In this document: piece by piece, positions 15,970 through 23,816 of the stretch
Position numbering within the stretch: the stretch's first letter is position 1
Layout of the letters: every line of letters begins with the position of its first letter
From: JAPOQD01 sp964620555
GTDB taxonomy: Bacteria > Pseudomonadota > Gammaproteobacteria > Pseudomonadales > Halieaceae
DNA: 32,597 bases
Assembly: GCA_964620555.1 (NCBI GenBank)
Contig: CAZUGZ010000026.1
Coordinates: 1-32,597, forward strand
Direction of reading: 5' to 3'
Made by a program: the position numbers and the translations under genes
The notes under the pieces: model-generated
The model's input: only the letters and a program-made list of their open reading frames with translations
The model's database searches: none
What the model was told of the DNA's origin: nothing

Positions 15970-17721
15970 TCACAACCACTCTTCGGCATAACCGCACAGC
16001 GCCACCGAGTCATTCAACACCACCTGACCGTGGCCGACACCGCGTGGCAGCACCTGTTCCACGTAGTAGCGGGCAGTCTGTATCTTTTGCGGATAGAACG
16101 GATTGCCGGTTGCCAGTTGCCGCTGGGCCACCAGGGCCGAGCGGGCCAGATGCCAGGCTCCCATCAGGTAGCCGACCTGCATGAGGTAATCGAAGGAGCC
16201 GGCCATGGCGGCCTCCCGGTTTTCCCGGTATTGCTCCAGAATCCTCAACGTGGTGCGCTGCACCTGTTCCTGGGAGGCAGCCAGGCCCATCTGTATGACC
16301 GCCAGCGGCTCCCCGGCGGCCGCACAGTCAGCGACAGTGTCGGCCACCTCCTGCAACAGGGCCGCCATGGCCGCGCCGCCATCGCGGGCCAGTTTGCGCG
16401 ACACCAGGTCCGCGGCCTGGATGCCGTTGGTACCTTCGTAGATCGAAGTGATCCGCACATCGCGCAGGTACTGGGCGGCGCCGGTTTCCTCCACGTAACC
16501 CATGCCACCGTGTATCTGCATGCCCAGTGAGGTCAGTTCCTGCCCCATCTCGGTCAACCAGGTCTTGATCACCGGGATCATCAGGTCGACCCGGGCCCGC
16601 TGGACGGAATCCCGCTGATGCTGGGCCTGGTCCATGCTGAGTGACACCGAATAGGCAAAGGCGCGCATGGCCTCGGTTACCGCTTTCATGGTCAACAGCA
16701 TGCGCTTGACATCGGCGTGGCGAATGATCGGTACACCACCCTGCACGCGTTCCCGCGCATGGGCCAGGGCCAGCTGGTAGGCCCCCTCGGCCGCGCCCAG
16801 ACCCTGCAGGCCCACCTTCAGTCGGGCCTCGTTCATCATGGTGAACATGCACTTCAGGCCGTTGCCCTCACCTCCCAGCAAGTGACCGACGGCACCCTCG
16901 CGTTCACCAAAGGCCATGACGCAGGTGGGGCTGGCGTGAATTCCCAGCTTGTGCTCGACCGAGAGCGGATGGACATCATTCCTCTCGCCCGGACTGCCAT
17001 CGTCCCGCGGCAGATACTTGGGAACGATGAACAGTGAGATGCCGCGACTTCCGGCCGCTGCCCCCGGCAGCCTGGCCAGTACCAGGTGCACGATATTCTC
17101 GGCGGCGTCGTGGTCGCCCCAGGTGATAAAGATCTTTTGCCCGTAGATCCGGTAGTGGTCCCCCTCCGCCTCGGCCCTGGCTTTCATGACCCCCAGGTCG
17201 GAGCCGGCCCCGGTCTCGGTCAGGTTCATGGCGCCGGTCCACCGTCCACTGAACATTTTCTCCAGGTAGGTGGCTTTTTGCTGATCGGTGCCATGGGCGG
17301 AAATGGCCAGCGCGGCGCCGACTGTGAGGATCGGCAGCAGCGAGAACGCCAGGTCGGCGGCACTCCACATTTCGCAGGCCGCGGTGCCGTACACCTCCGG
17401 CAGGCTTTGGCCACCGTATTCAAGGGGTGCAGTAATACCGGCCCAGCCCCCGGCACCCAGCAACCGCAGGGCCTCGTCAAAGCCGGGTGTCGCAGTCACC
17501 TTGCCTTCGCTGCAGGTAGCCGGTTGGGTGTCACCGACCCGGCGCAGCGGGGCCAGCACCTCGGCACACAGGCGAGCGGATTCCTCCAGCAGGGTAGAAC
17601 TCAACTCGCTGCCCAGGCCCAGTTCGTCAAATGGCGGAACGCCACCCAGGGTCGCTTCGACCCTGCACAACTGGTCGATGACGAAGCGCATATCCTCCGT
17701 GGGCGCGCGATAACTTCCCAT
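15970..17721 (-). CDS. Long-form acyl-CoA dehydrogenase (DmdC-like, with C-terminal extension)
   Basis: 583 aa, the length of the subfamily carrying the extra Acyl-CoA_dh_C domain (PF12806) after the standard three ACAD domains. These FAD enzymes oxidise acyl-CoA thioesters at the alpha-beta bond and include 3-methylmercaptopropionyl-CoA dehydrogenases. Landmarks are NLTETGAGSDLGVMKARA and KIFITWGDHD (FAD/substrate region), KLGIHASPTC, MMNEARLKVGLQGLG, and the catalytic-base region RITSIYEGTNGIQAADL with Glu at about residue 429. The rubredoxin gene ends two bases upstream, so the two are cotranscribed; a link between them is plausible but unproven. Substrate unknown. Confidence 0.92.
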   Translation of the reverse strand: MGSYRAPTEDMRFVIDQLCRVEATLGGVPPFDELGLGSELSSTLLEESARLCAEVLAPLRRVGDTQPATCSEGKVTATPGFDEALRLLGAGGWAGITAPLEYGGQSLPEVYGTAACEMWSAADLAFSLLPILTVGAALAISAHGTDQQKATYLEKMFSGRWTGAMNLTETGAGSDLGVMKARAEAEGDHYRIYGQKIFITWGDHDAAENIVHLVLARLPGAAAGSRGISLFIVPKYLPRDDGSPGERNDVHPLSVEHKLGIHASPTCVMAFGEREGAVGHLLGGEGNGLKCMFTMMNEARLKVGLQGLGAAEGAYQLALAHARERVQGGVPIIRHADVKRMLLTMKAVTEAMRAFAYSVSLSMDQAQHQRDSVQRARVDLMIPVIKTWLTEMGQELTSLGMQIHGGMGYVEETGAAQYLRDVRITSIYEGTNGIQAADLVSRKLARDGGAAMAALLQEVADTVADCAAAGEPLAVIQMGLAASQEQVQRTTLRILEQYRENREAAMAGSFDYLMQVGYLMGAWHLARSALVAQRQLATGNPFYPQKIQTARYYVEQVLPRGVGHGQVVLNDSVALCGYAEEWL

Positions 17722-17723
17722 GG

Positions 17724-17897
17724 TTACTCTTCGAGCAGGTCAAAATCGAATTTGCTGATTCCGCAGTCGGGACACTCCCAGTCGTCAGGTATGTCAGCCC
17801 AGCGAGTGCCCGCGGGAATGCCGTCTTCGGGAATACCCTCGGCCTCATCGTAGATATAACCACAGATGACACATTCGTACTTCTGGTAATCGCTCAT
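17724..17897 (-). CDS. Rubredoxin
   Basis: 57 aa one-iron electron carrier. Fe is held by Cys9 and Cys12 (CVICG) and Cys42 and Cys45 (CPDCG), with the conserved YDEAEG and GTRWADIPDDW between them. The ATG at 17897 is preceded by a good AGGAG site; the frame open further upstream would give a non-rubredoxin extension. Rubredoxins pass electrons to alkane monooxygenases, rubredoxin reductases or oxygen/peroxide-reducing enzymes. Here it is placed between gspN and the acyl-CoA dehydrogenase. No alkane hydroxylase is in the window. Confidence 0.97.
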   Translation of the reverse strand: MSDYQKYECVICGYIYDEAEGIPEDGIPAGTRWADIPDDWECPDCGISKFDFDLLEE

Positions 17898-17978
17898 TTC
17901 GCTCCTGAATCCTGATTTGCCGGAGATCGTCAAACTATACTCCATCTTCTGCCGACCCGGAATTCACCGCCGAGATCA

Positions 17979-18731
17979 CTACAGATCAGCGCTGAAGCTG
18001 AGATGATATCCCTGGCTGGTGGGAGCGGCCACCAGTTCCAGGGCGGAGAGAAACTCGCTGGACAGTGGTCCGTCGGTGCGCAACTGCAGGTCGGCACGGT
18101 AGTTGCGGCCATCGACAATGAGTTGGCCTGCGGCTGACACGGGGCCGGACAGACTGCTGACCCGGCCCGCCAGGCGCTGCTCGCCGACCACCTGGAACTC
18201 CAGTACATAATCGCCCAGCCGCTGGGCGTCGCGATAGCCGATCCATTGCGCCTGCCGCCAGACCAGGCTACCGCCGCCGGAGCGGATGGCGGACTCGCTC
18301 CAGCCCAGTTCCCGCCCGTTCAATTCGAGTTGACCACGCAGTTCCACCGGCAGCCACAGCCGACTCAAGCCGGCGTCCAGCACCAGGTCCAACTCGTGCA
18401 ACAGCACACCACCCCAGGCCGACGCGGACAACTCGGCCCGTCCCCGCTGCGCCCCCCAACGGCTCTCCAGGTTCAGTTCCGGGCGTAACCACAACAGCGA
18501 CCAGGGCGAAACCCGCCACTGCACTCGCCCCAACTGCAGGTACCGCCCGGAAACCGGTAGTGCCAGGCTGGCCACGCCGCCGCGCCACAGCGTACCACTG
18601 AAGCCGCTGGCCACCACACCACGCTCGGAAAGTGCCGGGGCCAGCAGCCGCGCCGGGGCCTGCTGCAGCACCAATACCAGCAGCAGCAACAGCCCGGCTG
18701 CAACCGGCAGCAGATAGCGTGGGCGCGTCAT
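17979..18731 (-). CDS. gspN: Type II secretion system protein N
   Basis: 250 aa. A single N-terminal membrane anchor (about residues 7-23, YLLPVAAGLLLLLVLVL) is followed by a periplasmic domain of the GspN/AsmA-like type (GFSGTLWRGGVASLAL, LQLGRVQWRVSPWSLLWLRPEL, ASAWGGVLLHELDLVLDAGL). GspN is an accessory component found in only some type II systems. Its ATG overlaps the gspM stop as ATGA. The frame open upstream of 18731 is the gspM region in another frame. Confidence 0.85.
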   Translation of the reverse strand: MTRPRYLLPVAAGLLLLLVLVLQQAPARLLAPALSERGVVASGFSGTLWRGGVASLALPVSGRYLQLGRVQWRVSPWSLLWLRPELNLESRWGAQRGRAELSASAWGGVLLHELDLVLDAGLSRLWLPVELRGQLELNGRELGWSESAIRSGGGSLVWRQAQWIGYRDAQRLGDYVLEFQVVGEQRLAGRVSSLSGPVSAAGQLIVDGRNYRADLQLRTDGPLSSEFLSALELVAAPTSQGYHLSFSADL

Positions 18732-19198
18732 TGCCCCGGGCCGAGTCGAATACTGGCGTCCACCAGGCCTTCGATACTGGTTTGGGTGATGGCGGCATCC
18801 GCGATCAGCATGCCGTCGCGCAGTTCCACCTGGTACAGCCAGCGCAGCAGCGCAGATGCACTCACGGACTCGAAACGGATCAGCATGGAACCGCCGCTGC
18901 TGGTCTGCATGCGGGTGGGTACAATGCCGGCTTGCGTAGTGGACGAGTTGATCAACCGGCTCAGATTGCGCCCGCGTGCCGCACCGGCGCCACTCTGCAG
19001 GCGCTGCAACTGTGCCGATAGCAGTTGTACCCGCTCCAGGGTCTGCGCGGCCCGTTGGTTGCCGTCGATCAGGTCGTCGCGCAGGCTGGCCAACGGGCGC
19101 CAGGCCAGCGCGTAGAGCAGGTACAGCACCACCAGCCCCGCGGCAACCAGCAGATAGAGCTGCTCCCGCAGGCTGCGCTGTCGCACCCACTCCCTCAT
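18728..19198 (-). CDS. gspM: Type II secretion system protein M
   Basis: 156 aa bitopic inner-membrane protein: a short cytoplasmic start (MREWVRQRSLREQ), one membrane segment at about 14-32 (YLLVAAGLVVLYLLYALAW) followed by RPL, then a coiled-coil-prone and ferredoxin-like periplasmic part (GRNLSRLINSSTTQAGI, RWLYQVELRDGMLIADAAI). GspM partners GspL in the assembly platform. The ATG at 19198 overlaps the gspL stop as ATGA; a longer frame upstream is only shadow. Confidence 0.92.
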   Translation of the reverse strand: MREWVRQRSLREQLYLLVAAGLVVLYLLYALAWRPLASLRDDLIDGNQRAAQTLERVQLLSAQLQRLQSGAGAARGRNLSRLINSSTTQAGIVPTRMQTSSGGSMLIRFESVSASALLRWLYQVELRDGMLIADAAITQTSIEGLVDASIRLGPGQ

Positions 19199-20391
19199 GG
19201 GTCCGCAGCCCGGATGTTCAGGCGCGCACGCACTCCCCCGGCCCGGGCGCTGCTGTTTTCCACCGTTGCCTGCAGGCCCAGCCGATTCAGGCCGGCACGA
19301 ACATTCTCCACCATCTCGAAATCCGGCACTTGCAGGTTGAGGCGCAGTTCGCCGCTTCTGCCATTGAAATTGAGGCTGCTGATGCGGGCATTGGGCTGCG
19401 CCTGCAGGATCCGGCCCACCTGCTCCAGCAACGCCACCAGCACCACCCGCCGCTCGACACCCTGTATTTCGCCGATACTGCGCCGCAACTGCCGCTCCGG
19501 ATCGACCAGGACCCCCGCGGGCAGGGCCAGCCGATAGGCGGCTTCGGTCTGCTGGCGCAGACGCAGGTTCTCCACCGTCAGTTGCCGGTAGTCCACATAG
19601 GTGGCCAGCAACTGCAACGCGAAGGCGGTGCCCAGCGCCGCCACCGGCCAGCGCCACTGTCGCCACCAGCGGCGCAGGGGCACGCTGGGAGCGTAGCGAC
19701 CCTGTAACAGGTTCAAGCGGGAAGCTTCGCCGCTCAGCAACAGGGCGGCGCCAAAGCCACCGTGGCGCCATTGCAGCCGGTCGCGCAGCGCTGCCGGCAC
19801 CAGCCCCACATCGGCCTGCTGGTCGGCCCCGTAGAGAACCACGGTGTCCACCGCGGCCGAATCGAGTGCCGCCAACATGTCCGCCAGCAGTTCGGTTTCC
19901 ACGGCAAAGCCATCGGCCTCGCCGAACCTCGCCAGGGCCTGGCCGGCTTCGATCACCAGGGTCAGTTCACCCGCTCGCCAGGGCAACAACAGGGGTTCGG
20001 GAATCCATTGCCTGATGCCGGGCAACTCCCGCAACAATTGCTGCCACTGCGCCATGTGGGCATGTTCGACAGCGGCCACGGCAACTTCATTCCCGGCCAT
20101 TGGCGTCCGGGCAATGTGCAGGGCGTCGATTTCGGAGGCGAACTCCTCCTCCAGTGCAAAGGGCAGGGACCGGGCCAGGTGTCGCTTTCGCCTGGTCTGG
20201 AAGTGCAGTTGCTGCAGCCGCACAGAAGTGCCGGGAACGGCAAAGATCACCTGGGAAGGGCCAGCCCGCAACAACTCCTGCAACCGGGTTCGTTGCGCGG
20301 CATCCTCCAGACTGAACGGTGCGTCGCCCCGCCCTGGCGGATAGCAGAGCAGTTCACCTCCCATCCATCGCAGTACCGCACTATCCCGCAC
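19195..20391 (-). CDS. gspL: Type II secretion system protein L
   Basis: 398 aa. A cytoplasmic actin-like domain (residues 1 to about 240; FAVPGTSVRLQQLHF, SLPFALEEEFASEIDALHIA) recruits the GspE ATPase in known systems. One membrane helix at about 247-268 (WPVAALGTAFALQLLATYVDY) is followed by a periplasmic ferredoxin-like domain (LLEQVGRILQAQPNARISSLNFNG). The likely start is a GTG at 20391 with GGAAGGAGA just upstream, overlapping the end of gspK by close spacing (9 bp). Confidence 0.93.
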   Translation of the reverse strand: MRDSAVLRWMGGELLCYPPGRGDAPFSLEDAAQRTRLQELLRAGPSQVIFAVPGTSVRLQQLHFQTRRKRHLARSLPFALEEEFASEIDALHIARTPMAGNEVAVAAVEHAHMAQWQQLLRELPGIRQWIPEPLLLPWRAGELTLVIEAGQALARFGEADGFAVETELLADMLAALDSAAVDTVVLYGADQQADVGLVPAALRDRLQWRHGGFGAALLLSGEASRLNLLQGRYAPSVPLRRWWRQWRWPVAALGTAFALQLLATYVDYRQLTVENLRLRQQTEAAYRLALPAGVLVDPERQLRRSIGEIQGVERRVVLVALLEQVGRILQAQPNARISSLNFNGRSGELRLNLQVPDFEMVENVRAGLNRLGLQATVENSSARAGGVRARLNIRAADP

Positions 20392-20400
20392 TCTCCTTCC

Positions 20401-21435
20401 TCACAGACTGCCGCTGGCCCGGACCAGCGTTCGCACCTGCCGGTCCCGGTGCAACACACTGTAGAGGCGCGTCAGGCGTCCGGCAAGCTCCACCTCACCG
20501 CTGAACAGGAAGTAGTCGCTGTCCAGCCCCAGGCTCCGCTGCAATTCTTCGCTCAGTTTGCGTTCGGCCAGCAGCGGCGAGCCGATCAGGTCCTCCAGGG
20601 TTGCAAAGCCGCTTTCGCCGCGCAAATCCAGCAACATCTCCCCCTCGGCGACACTCAGTGGCTGGTAGTCGCCCGCACCGTTGAGGGTACGCAACAGCGA
20701 CACCGATGCAGTATTGACATTGAGCTTTCCCGGCACTCCCCTTGGGGGCCAGCAGGTGAGCAGCGGTTCCAGCGCCCGGTAGAGCCCGGCGCTGACATGA
20801 GCTACCGCACGCAGTTCACTGACGCTGGAAAAACCGCGATTGGCGGCCCGGTAGGGTGGCTCGAGGCTGCCGTAGTAGAGGTCCTCCGCACCTGATTCAC
20901 GGGGCCGGGTATCGTCGTCCATCCAATCCAGCACGGCATTGGTGATGCGGATCGCCTCACGCTCCGAAACCTGTGGCTCCGCAACGGTCTGCAACAGGCG
21001 GATAAACTGTTCCTGCACGGCACTGAAACGCTGGCCCTGCGCTGGCCGGGTGTGCAGGCGGTTGAGGTTGAAGCGCCCTTGCAGGTCTGACAATCGACCC
21101 TGCAGCCAGCCCCCTTCGTCCAGTGGGTAAACCTGTGTTTGCCGAGCCCAAAGCTCTGACAGGTCATCCCGCTGCCGGCCCTCCTCCTCATCGAGCAACT
21201 GGTCCCGCTGCAACACCAGGGCCGCCAATTCTTCTCCCCCGCGCAAATAGGCATCGCTCTGCTCGGCGGCGAAGCGGTTGGAGGTGCGTTGCAGAAACAG
21301 GGTGTACTCGCCATACATGGGCACCACCAGGGCGATACCGACGGCAAAGATCAGCAGCGTCACCAGCAGCGCACTGCCCCGCTGGCGGCGGCATGGCAGC
21401 CCGAGAGCCGCTTTCAGTGGACCTGACTCAGCCAT
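20401..21435 (-). CDS. gspK: Type II secretion system minor pseudopilin K
   Basis: 344 aa. A prepilin-like leader (PCRRQRG|SALLVTLLIFAVGIALVVPMY) puts cleavage after Gly20; as usual for GspK the +5 Glu of other pseudopilins is absent. The large alpha domain is typical: RFNLNRLHTRPAQG, NAVLDWMDDDTRPRESGAEDLYY, NRGFSSVSELRAVAHVSAGLYRALEPLLTCWP, KLNVNTASVSLLRTL. GspK sits at the tip of the pseudopilus with GspI and GspJ. It is the first gene of this unit: no gspJ precedes it, and an oppositely oriented gene begins 206 bp upstream. Confidence 0.95.
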   Translation of the reverse strand: MAESGPLKAALGLPCRRQRGSALLVTLLIFAVGIALVVPMYGEYTLFLQRTSNRFAAEQSDAYLRGGEELAALVLQRDQLLDEEEGRQRDDLSELWARQTQVYPLDEGGWLQGRLSDLQGRFNLNRLHTRPAQGQRFSAVQEQFIRLLQTVAEPQVSEREAIRITNAVLDWMDDDTRPRESGAEDLYYGSLEPPYRAANRGFSSVSELRAVAHVSAGLYRALEPLLTCWPPRGVPGKLNVNTASVSLLRTLNGAGDYQPLSVAEGEMLLDLRGESGFATLEDLIGSPLLAERKLSEELQRSLGLDSDYFLFSGEVELAGRLTRLYSVLHRDRQVRTLVRASGSL

Positions 21436-21640
21436 CGCCGGTTACTCTCTGCGCAAGACCGCGGTAAGTGCATCCCGATGAAATAATGTATGGCATCTGC
21501 TAACCCTGAAAACTATAGTAATCGCCTGCTTTTATCCAGCGCCGCCCGCAGCGAAGCCGGCAGCGCACAAACTGTCCGGTTGCAGCGTCCATGCGGCCGT
21601 CTTTGCGGGTTATACTGAGCACCACTTGAGGGAGGATCGA

Positions 21641-22036
21641 ATGAGCGTTGGCAACTGGGAACCCCCCGGCGAGAGCGCGGCAGCGATCGATCCGAAAATG
21701 GTCGATCGATTGCTGGACCACGGCCATGCGGACACACCGACGCAGTTGCAACAATGCCTCTCGGCAGCCGACCGGGCGGCCCTGCCGGGCCTGATGCGGC
21801 TGCCGGCAGAGTGCTGGGCCGAAGTGGCCCGCCCGCGCAGCGATGAGGACCTGCTGCAACTGCTGCGCTTCTTTACGCTGGCGGAAAATCTGGAAGGCTG
21901 TGAAGTCGGCGCGCTGTCCCCAGTGATTCCGCTGGCCAGGACGCTGCGCCGGCGTGGCCAGCGGCTGGACCGGGATCTGTTGCTGTGGATGCGCCAGGTC
22001 AACAGGAATCGCTTCCTTCCCTATGGCGCCCTGTAA
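21641..22036 (+). CDS. Hypothetical protein, 131 aa, upstream of cobO
   Basis: A good GGGAGGA site precedes the ATG at 21641. The soluble 131-residue product has two parts. The acidic first half includes DPKMVDRLLDHGHADTPTQLQQCL. A denser second half (DEDLLQLLRFFTLAENLEGCE, VIPLARTLRRRGQRLDRDLLLWMRQVNRNRFLPYG) looks conserved and helical, with a basic end. No membrane segment or cofactor motif. I do not recognise the family. It is followed after 36 bp by cobO on the same strand and probably shares its transcript. Confidence 0.8.
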   Translation: MSVGNWEPPGESAAAIDPKMVDRLLDHGHADTPTQLQQCLSAADRAALPGLMRLPAECWAEVARPRSDEDLLQLLRFFTLAENLEGCEVGALSPVIPLARTLRRRGQRLDRDLLLWMRQVNRNRFLPYGAL

Positions 22037-22072
22037 CCATTGGCGTGGCCCCGCTGCGATGAGGACCTTCCC

Positions 22073-22684
22073 ATGAGCAAATCAGATCAGCGTGCCCGTC
22101 GCCACAGCAAGGCCATGGCCAAACAGAAGGCCAATGTGGATGCCGGCATCGAGGCCGCCAGCAGCGAACGGGGGGTGGCAGTGCTCCTGACCGGCAACGG
22201 CAAGGGCAAAACCAGTTCCGCCTTCGGCATGGTGATGCGGGCGCTGGGCTATGGCCAACGGGTTGGCGTGGTCCAGTTCATCAAGGGGGTACAACTGTCG
22301 GGAGAGGAAATCTACCTGCAACAGCACTGCCCCCAGGTGGATTTCTACCAGATGGGTACCGGTTTCACCTGGGACACCCAGGATCGCGAAGCCGACATGG
22401 CGGCGGCCCGGGCCACCTGGGAGGTAGCCAGACCCATGCTGGAAGACGACTCCTATCAACTGGTGGTGCTGGACGAACTGACCTACATGCTGGCCTTCGA
22501 CTATCTGCCCGAGGCCGAGGTTCTGGCGGCACTGACCAATCGCCCCGCAGAGCAAAGCGTGGTGGTGACCGGCCGTGGTGGCGGTGCCGCACTGCGCGAG
22601 ATCATGGACACGGTGGCGGAGATCAAGGACGTCAAACACGCCTACACGGCCGGCATCAAGGCCCGCCAGGGCGTGGATTACTAG
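22073..22684 (+). CDS. cobO: Cob(I)alamin adenosyltransferase (CobO/BtuR type)
   Basis: 203 aa. Transfers adenosyl from ATP to cob(I)alamin, making adenosylcobalamin for salvage or synthesis. The P-loop TGNGKGKTSSAFGMVMRALG is the family's ATP site; VGVVQFIKG, MGTGFTWDTQDREAD, VVLDELTYML and VVVTGRGG are the other CobO/BtuR signatures. The ATG at 22073 is preceded by GAGGA. I saw no cobalamin riboswitch upstream. It is the last gene before the change in base composition. Confidence 0.96.
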   Translation: MSKSDQRARRHSKAMAKQKANVDAGIEAASSERGVAVLLTGNGKGKTSSAFGMVMRALGYGQRVGVVQFIKGVQLSGEEIYLQQHCPQVDFYQMGTGFTWDTQDREADMAAARATWEVARPMLEDDSYQLVVLDELTYMLAFDYLPEAEVLAALTNRPAEQSVVVTGRGGGAALREIMDTVAEIKDVKHAYTAGIKARQGVDY

Positions 22685-22726
22685 GAGTCTGCATATTTCA
22701 CCAACCTCCTACTGCGAACGCCGAAC

Positions 22727-22753
22727 CGTCATGCCGGGACCATGCCGCCGGCA
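22727..22753. repeat. Truncated REP-like fragment at the island edge
   Basis: CGTCATGCCGGG matches the outer arm of the complete repeat at 9142-9244 (reverse complement of its right end) and then diverges, though TGCCGG/CCGGCA can still pair around a 10-nt loop. It lies 43 bp after cobO, exactly where the sequence becomes A/T-richer. It may serve as the cobO terminator and may mark an old rearrangement point. Confidence 0.45.
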
Positions 22754-22831
22754 CCGGCTTAGCTATGCCACCAAGTGGGAAATCGCTGCGAAACGCTTAT
22801 GGAATCTGGAGGCACCATGTGACTATGTTTG

Positions 22832-22844
22832 GTCTATAATAGAC
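22832..22844 (+). promoter_or_regulatory. Palindrome containing a consensus -10
   Basis: GTCTAT-A-ATAGAC is a perfect 13-base palindrome whose centre contains TATAAT (22835-22840), placed 39 bp before the SDR start codon. No -35 hexamer is present at 16-18 bp. A DNA-binding regulator on this site would block or replace RNA polymerase contacts. Confidence 0.45.
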
Positions 22845-22878
22845 GGTAGAGTAACATAATTAAGTTGGCGGAGAGAAT

Positions 22879-23688
22879 ATGATGGCTAGTGCACTACGAC
22901 TAAGTGGAAAGGTGGCTGTTGTCACGGGGGGCGCAAACGGCATCGGTGAAGCCAGTGTGCGTCGACTCGTTGCCGATGGTGCAAGGGTGGTCATCGCGGA
23001 CTTGGACATTGATTCGGCAGAGGCCCTCTCGAAAGAACTCGGGCAGCAAACTCGCAGTATTCAGGTCGATGTCGGAGACTTCGTACAAGTAGAGCAAGTG
23101 GTAACGTATACCATCGAAACGTTCGAGCGCATAGATATCCTATTTAATAACGCCGGACTCGGTGTATCGGGTACAACGCCAGAGATTAGTCTGGATGACT
23201 GGCAAAGGGTGATGGATATTAGTTTAAATTCGGTATTTTACAGTTGCAGGGTGGCGATCCCACACATGGCTGCAGGTGGGGGTGGATGCGTAATCAATAC
23301 ATCTTCAATCTCCGGAGTACGTGGTGACTATGCCCTCGCGGCATACAATGCGGCTAAAGCTGGTCTCATTAACTATACTCGCGCCCTGGCTCTGGATCAT
23401 GCACAGGACTCTATTCGGGTTAATGCGATTTGCCCCGGATACATAGAGACTCAGATGTCGGTCCCGTTCTCCCAGCATCCCGCAATTCGGGATGCTTTCC
23501 AGTACGCTATACCAATGGGGCGCGCCGGAAACCCTGAAGAAATATCCGGAGTAGTATCATTTCTTGCGTCAGATGACGCAAGTTACATTACGGGCCAAGC
23601 GATCGCGGTGGATGGGGGGCTGTCTGCAGGCAGCGGCATTCCCAACATTCCACGCATTGCCCGTGAGGCGCGCAGCAGCGCGAATTGA
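22879..23688 (+). CDS. Classical short-chain dehydrogenase/reductase
   Basis: 269 aa. All classical SDR elements are in place: TGGANGIG (16-23), Asp41 at the end of beta-2 (favouring NAD), NNAG (90-93), Ser142/143, YNAAK (Tyr156, Lys160), then the NAICPGYIETQM loop and FLASDDASYITGQAIAVDGG near the end. It is typical of FabG-like enzymes oxidising secondary alcohols in catabolic clusters. GGAGAG precedes tandem ATGs at 22879 and 22882. It is the first gene of the A/T-richer island and faces the thiolase gene convergently across 128 bp with no obvious gene. Substrate unknown. Confidence 0.93.
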   Translation: MMASALRLSGKVAVVTGGANGIGEASVRRLVADGARVVIADLDIDSAEALSKELGQQTRSIQVDVGDFVQVEQVVTYTIETFERIDILFNNAGLGVSGTTPEISLDDWQRVMDISLNSVFYSCRVAIPHMAAGGGGCVINTSSISGVRGDYALAAYNAAKAGLINYTRALALDHAQDSIRVNAICPGYIETQMSVPFSQHPAIRDAFQYAIPMGRAGNPEEISGVVSFLASDDASYITGQAIAVDGGLSAGSGIPNIPRIAREARSSAN

Positions 23689-23816
23689 ATTGGACCTTCC
23701 AGGTACCAGAACACTCCAGGGGGCTGGCAGATGTCGAATGGCGAGGTACGCGGCCCGTCAGCGCCGTCGCTGTAAGCAATGATACCCGTCATGTGGCGTT
23801 ACAGTGTTACTTTGGA

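Noticed and set aside
22685..22878. Cobalamin riboswitch or integrase attachment site around cobO and the island edge
   Set aside because: No B12-box-like sequence and no tRNA-derived direct repeat seen; no integrase gene in the window.
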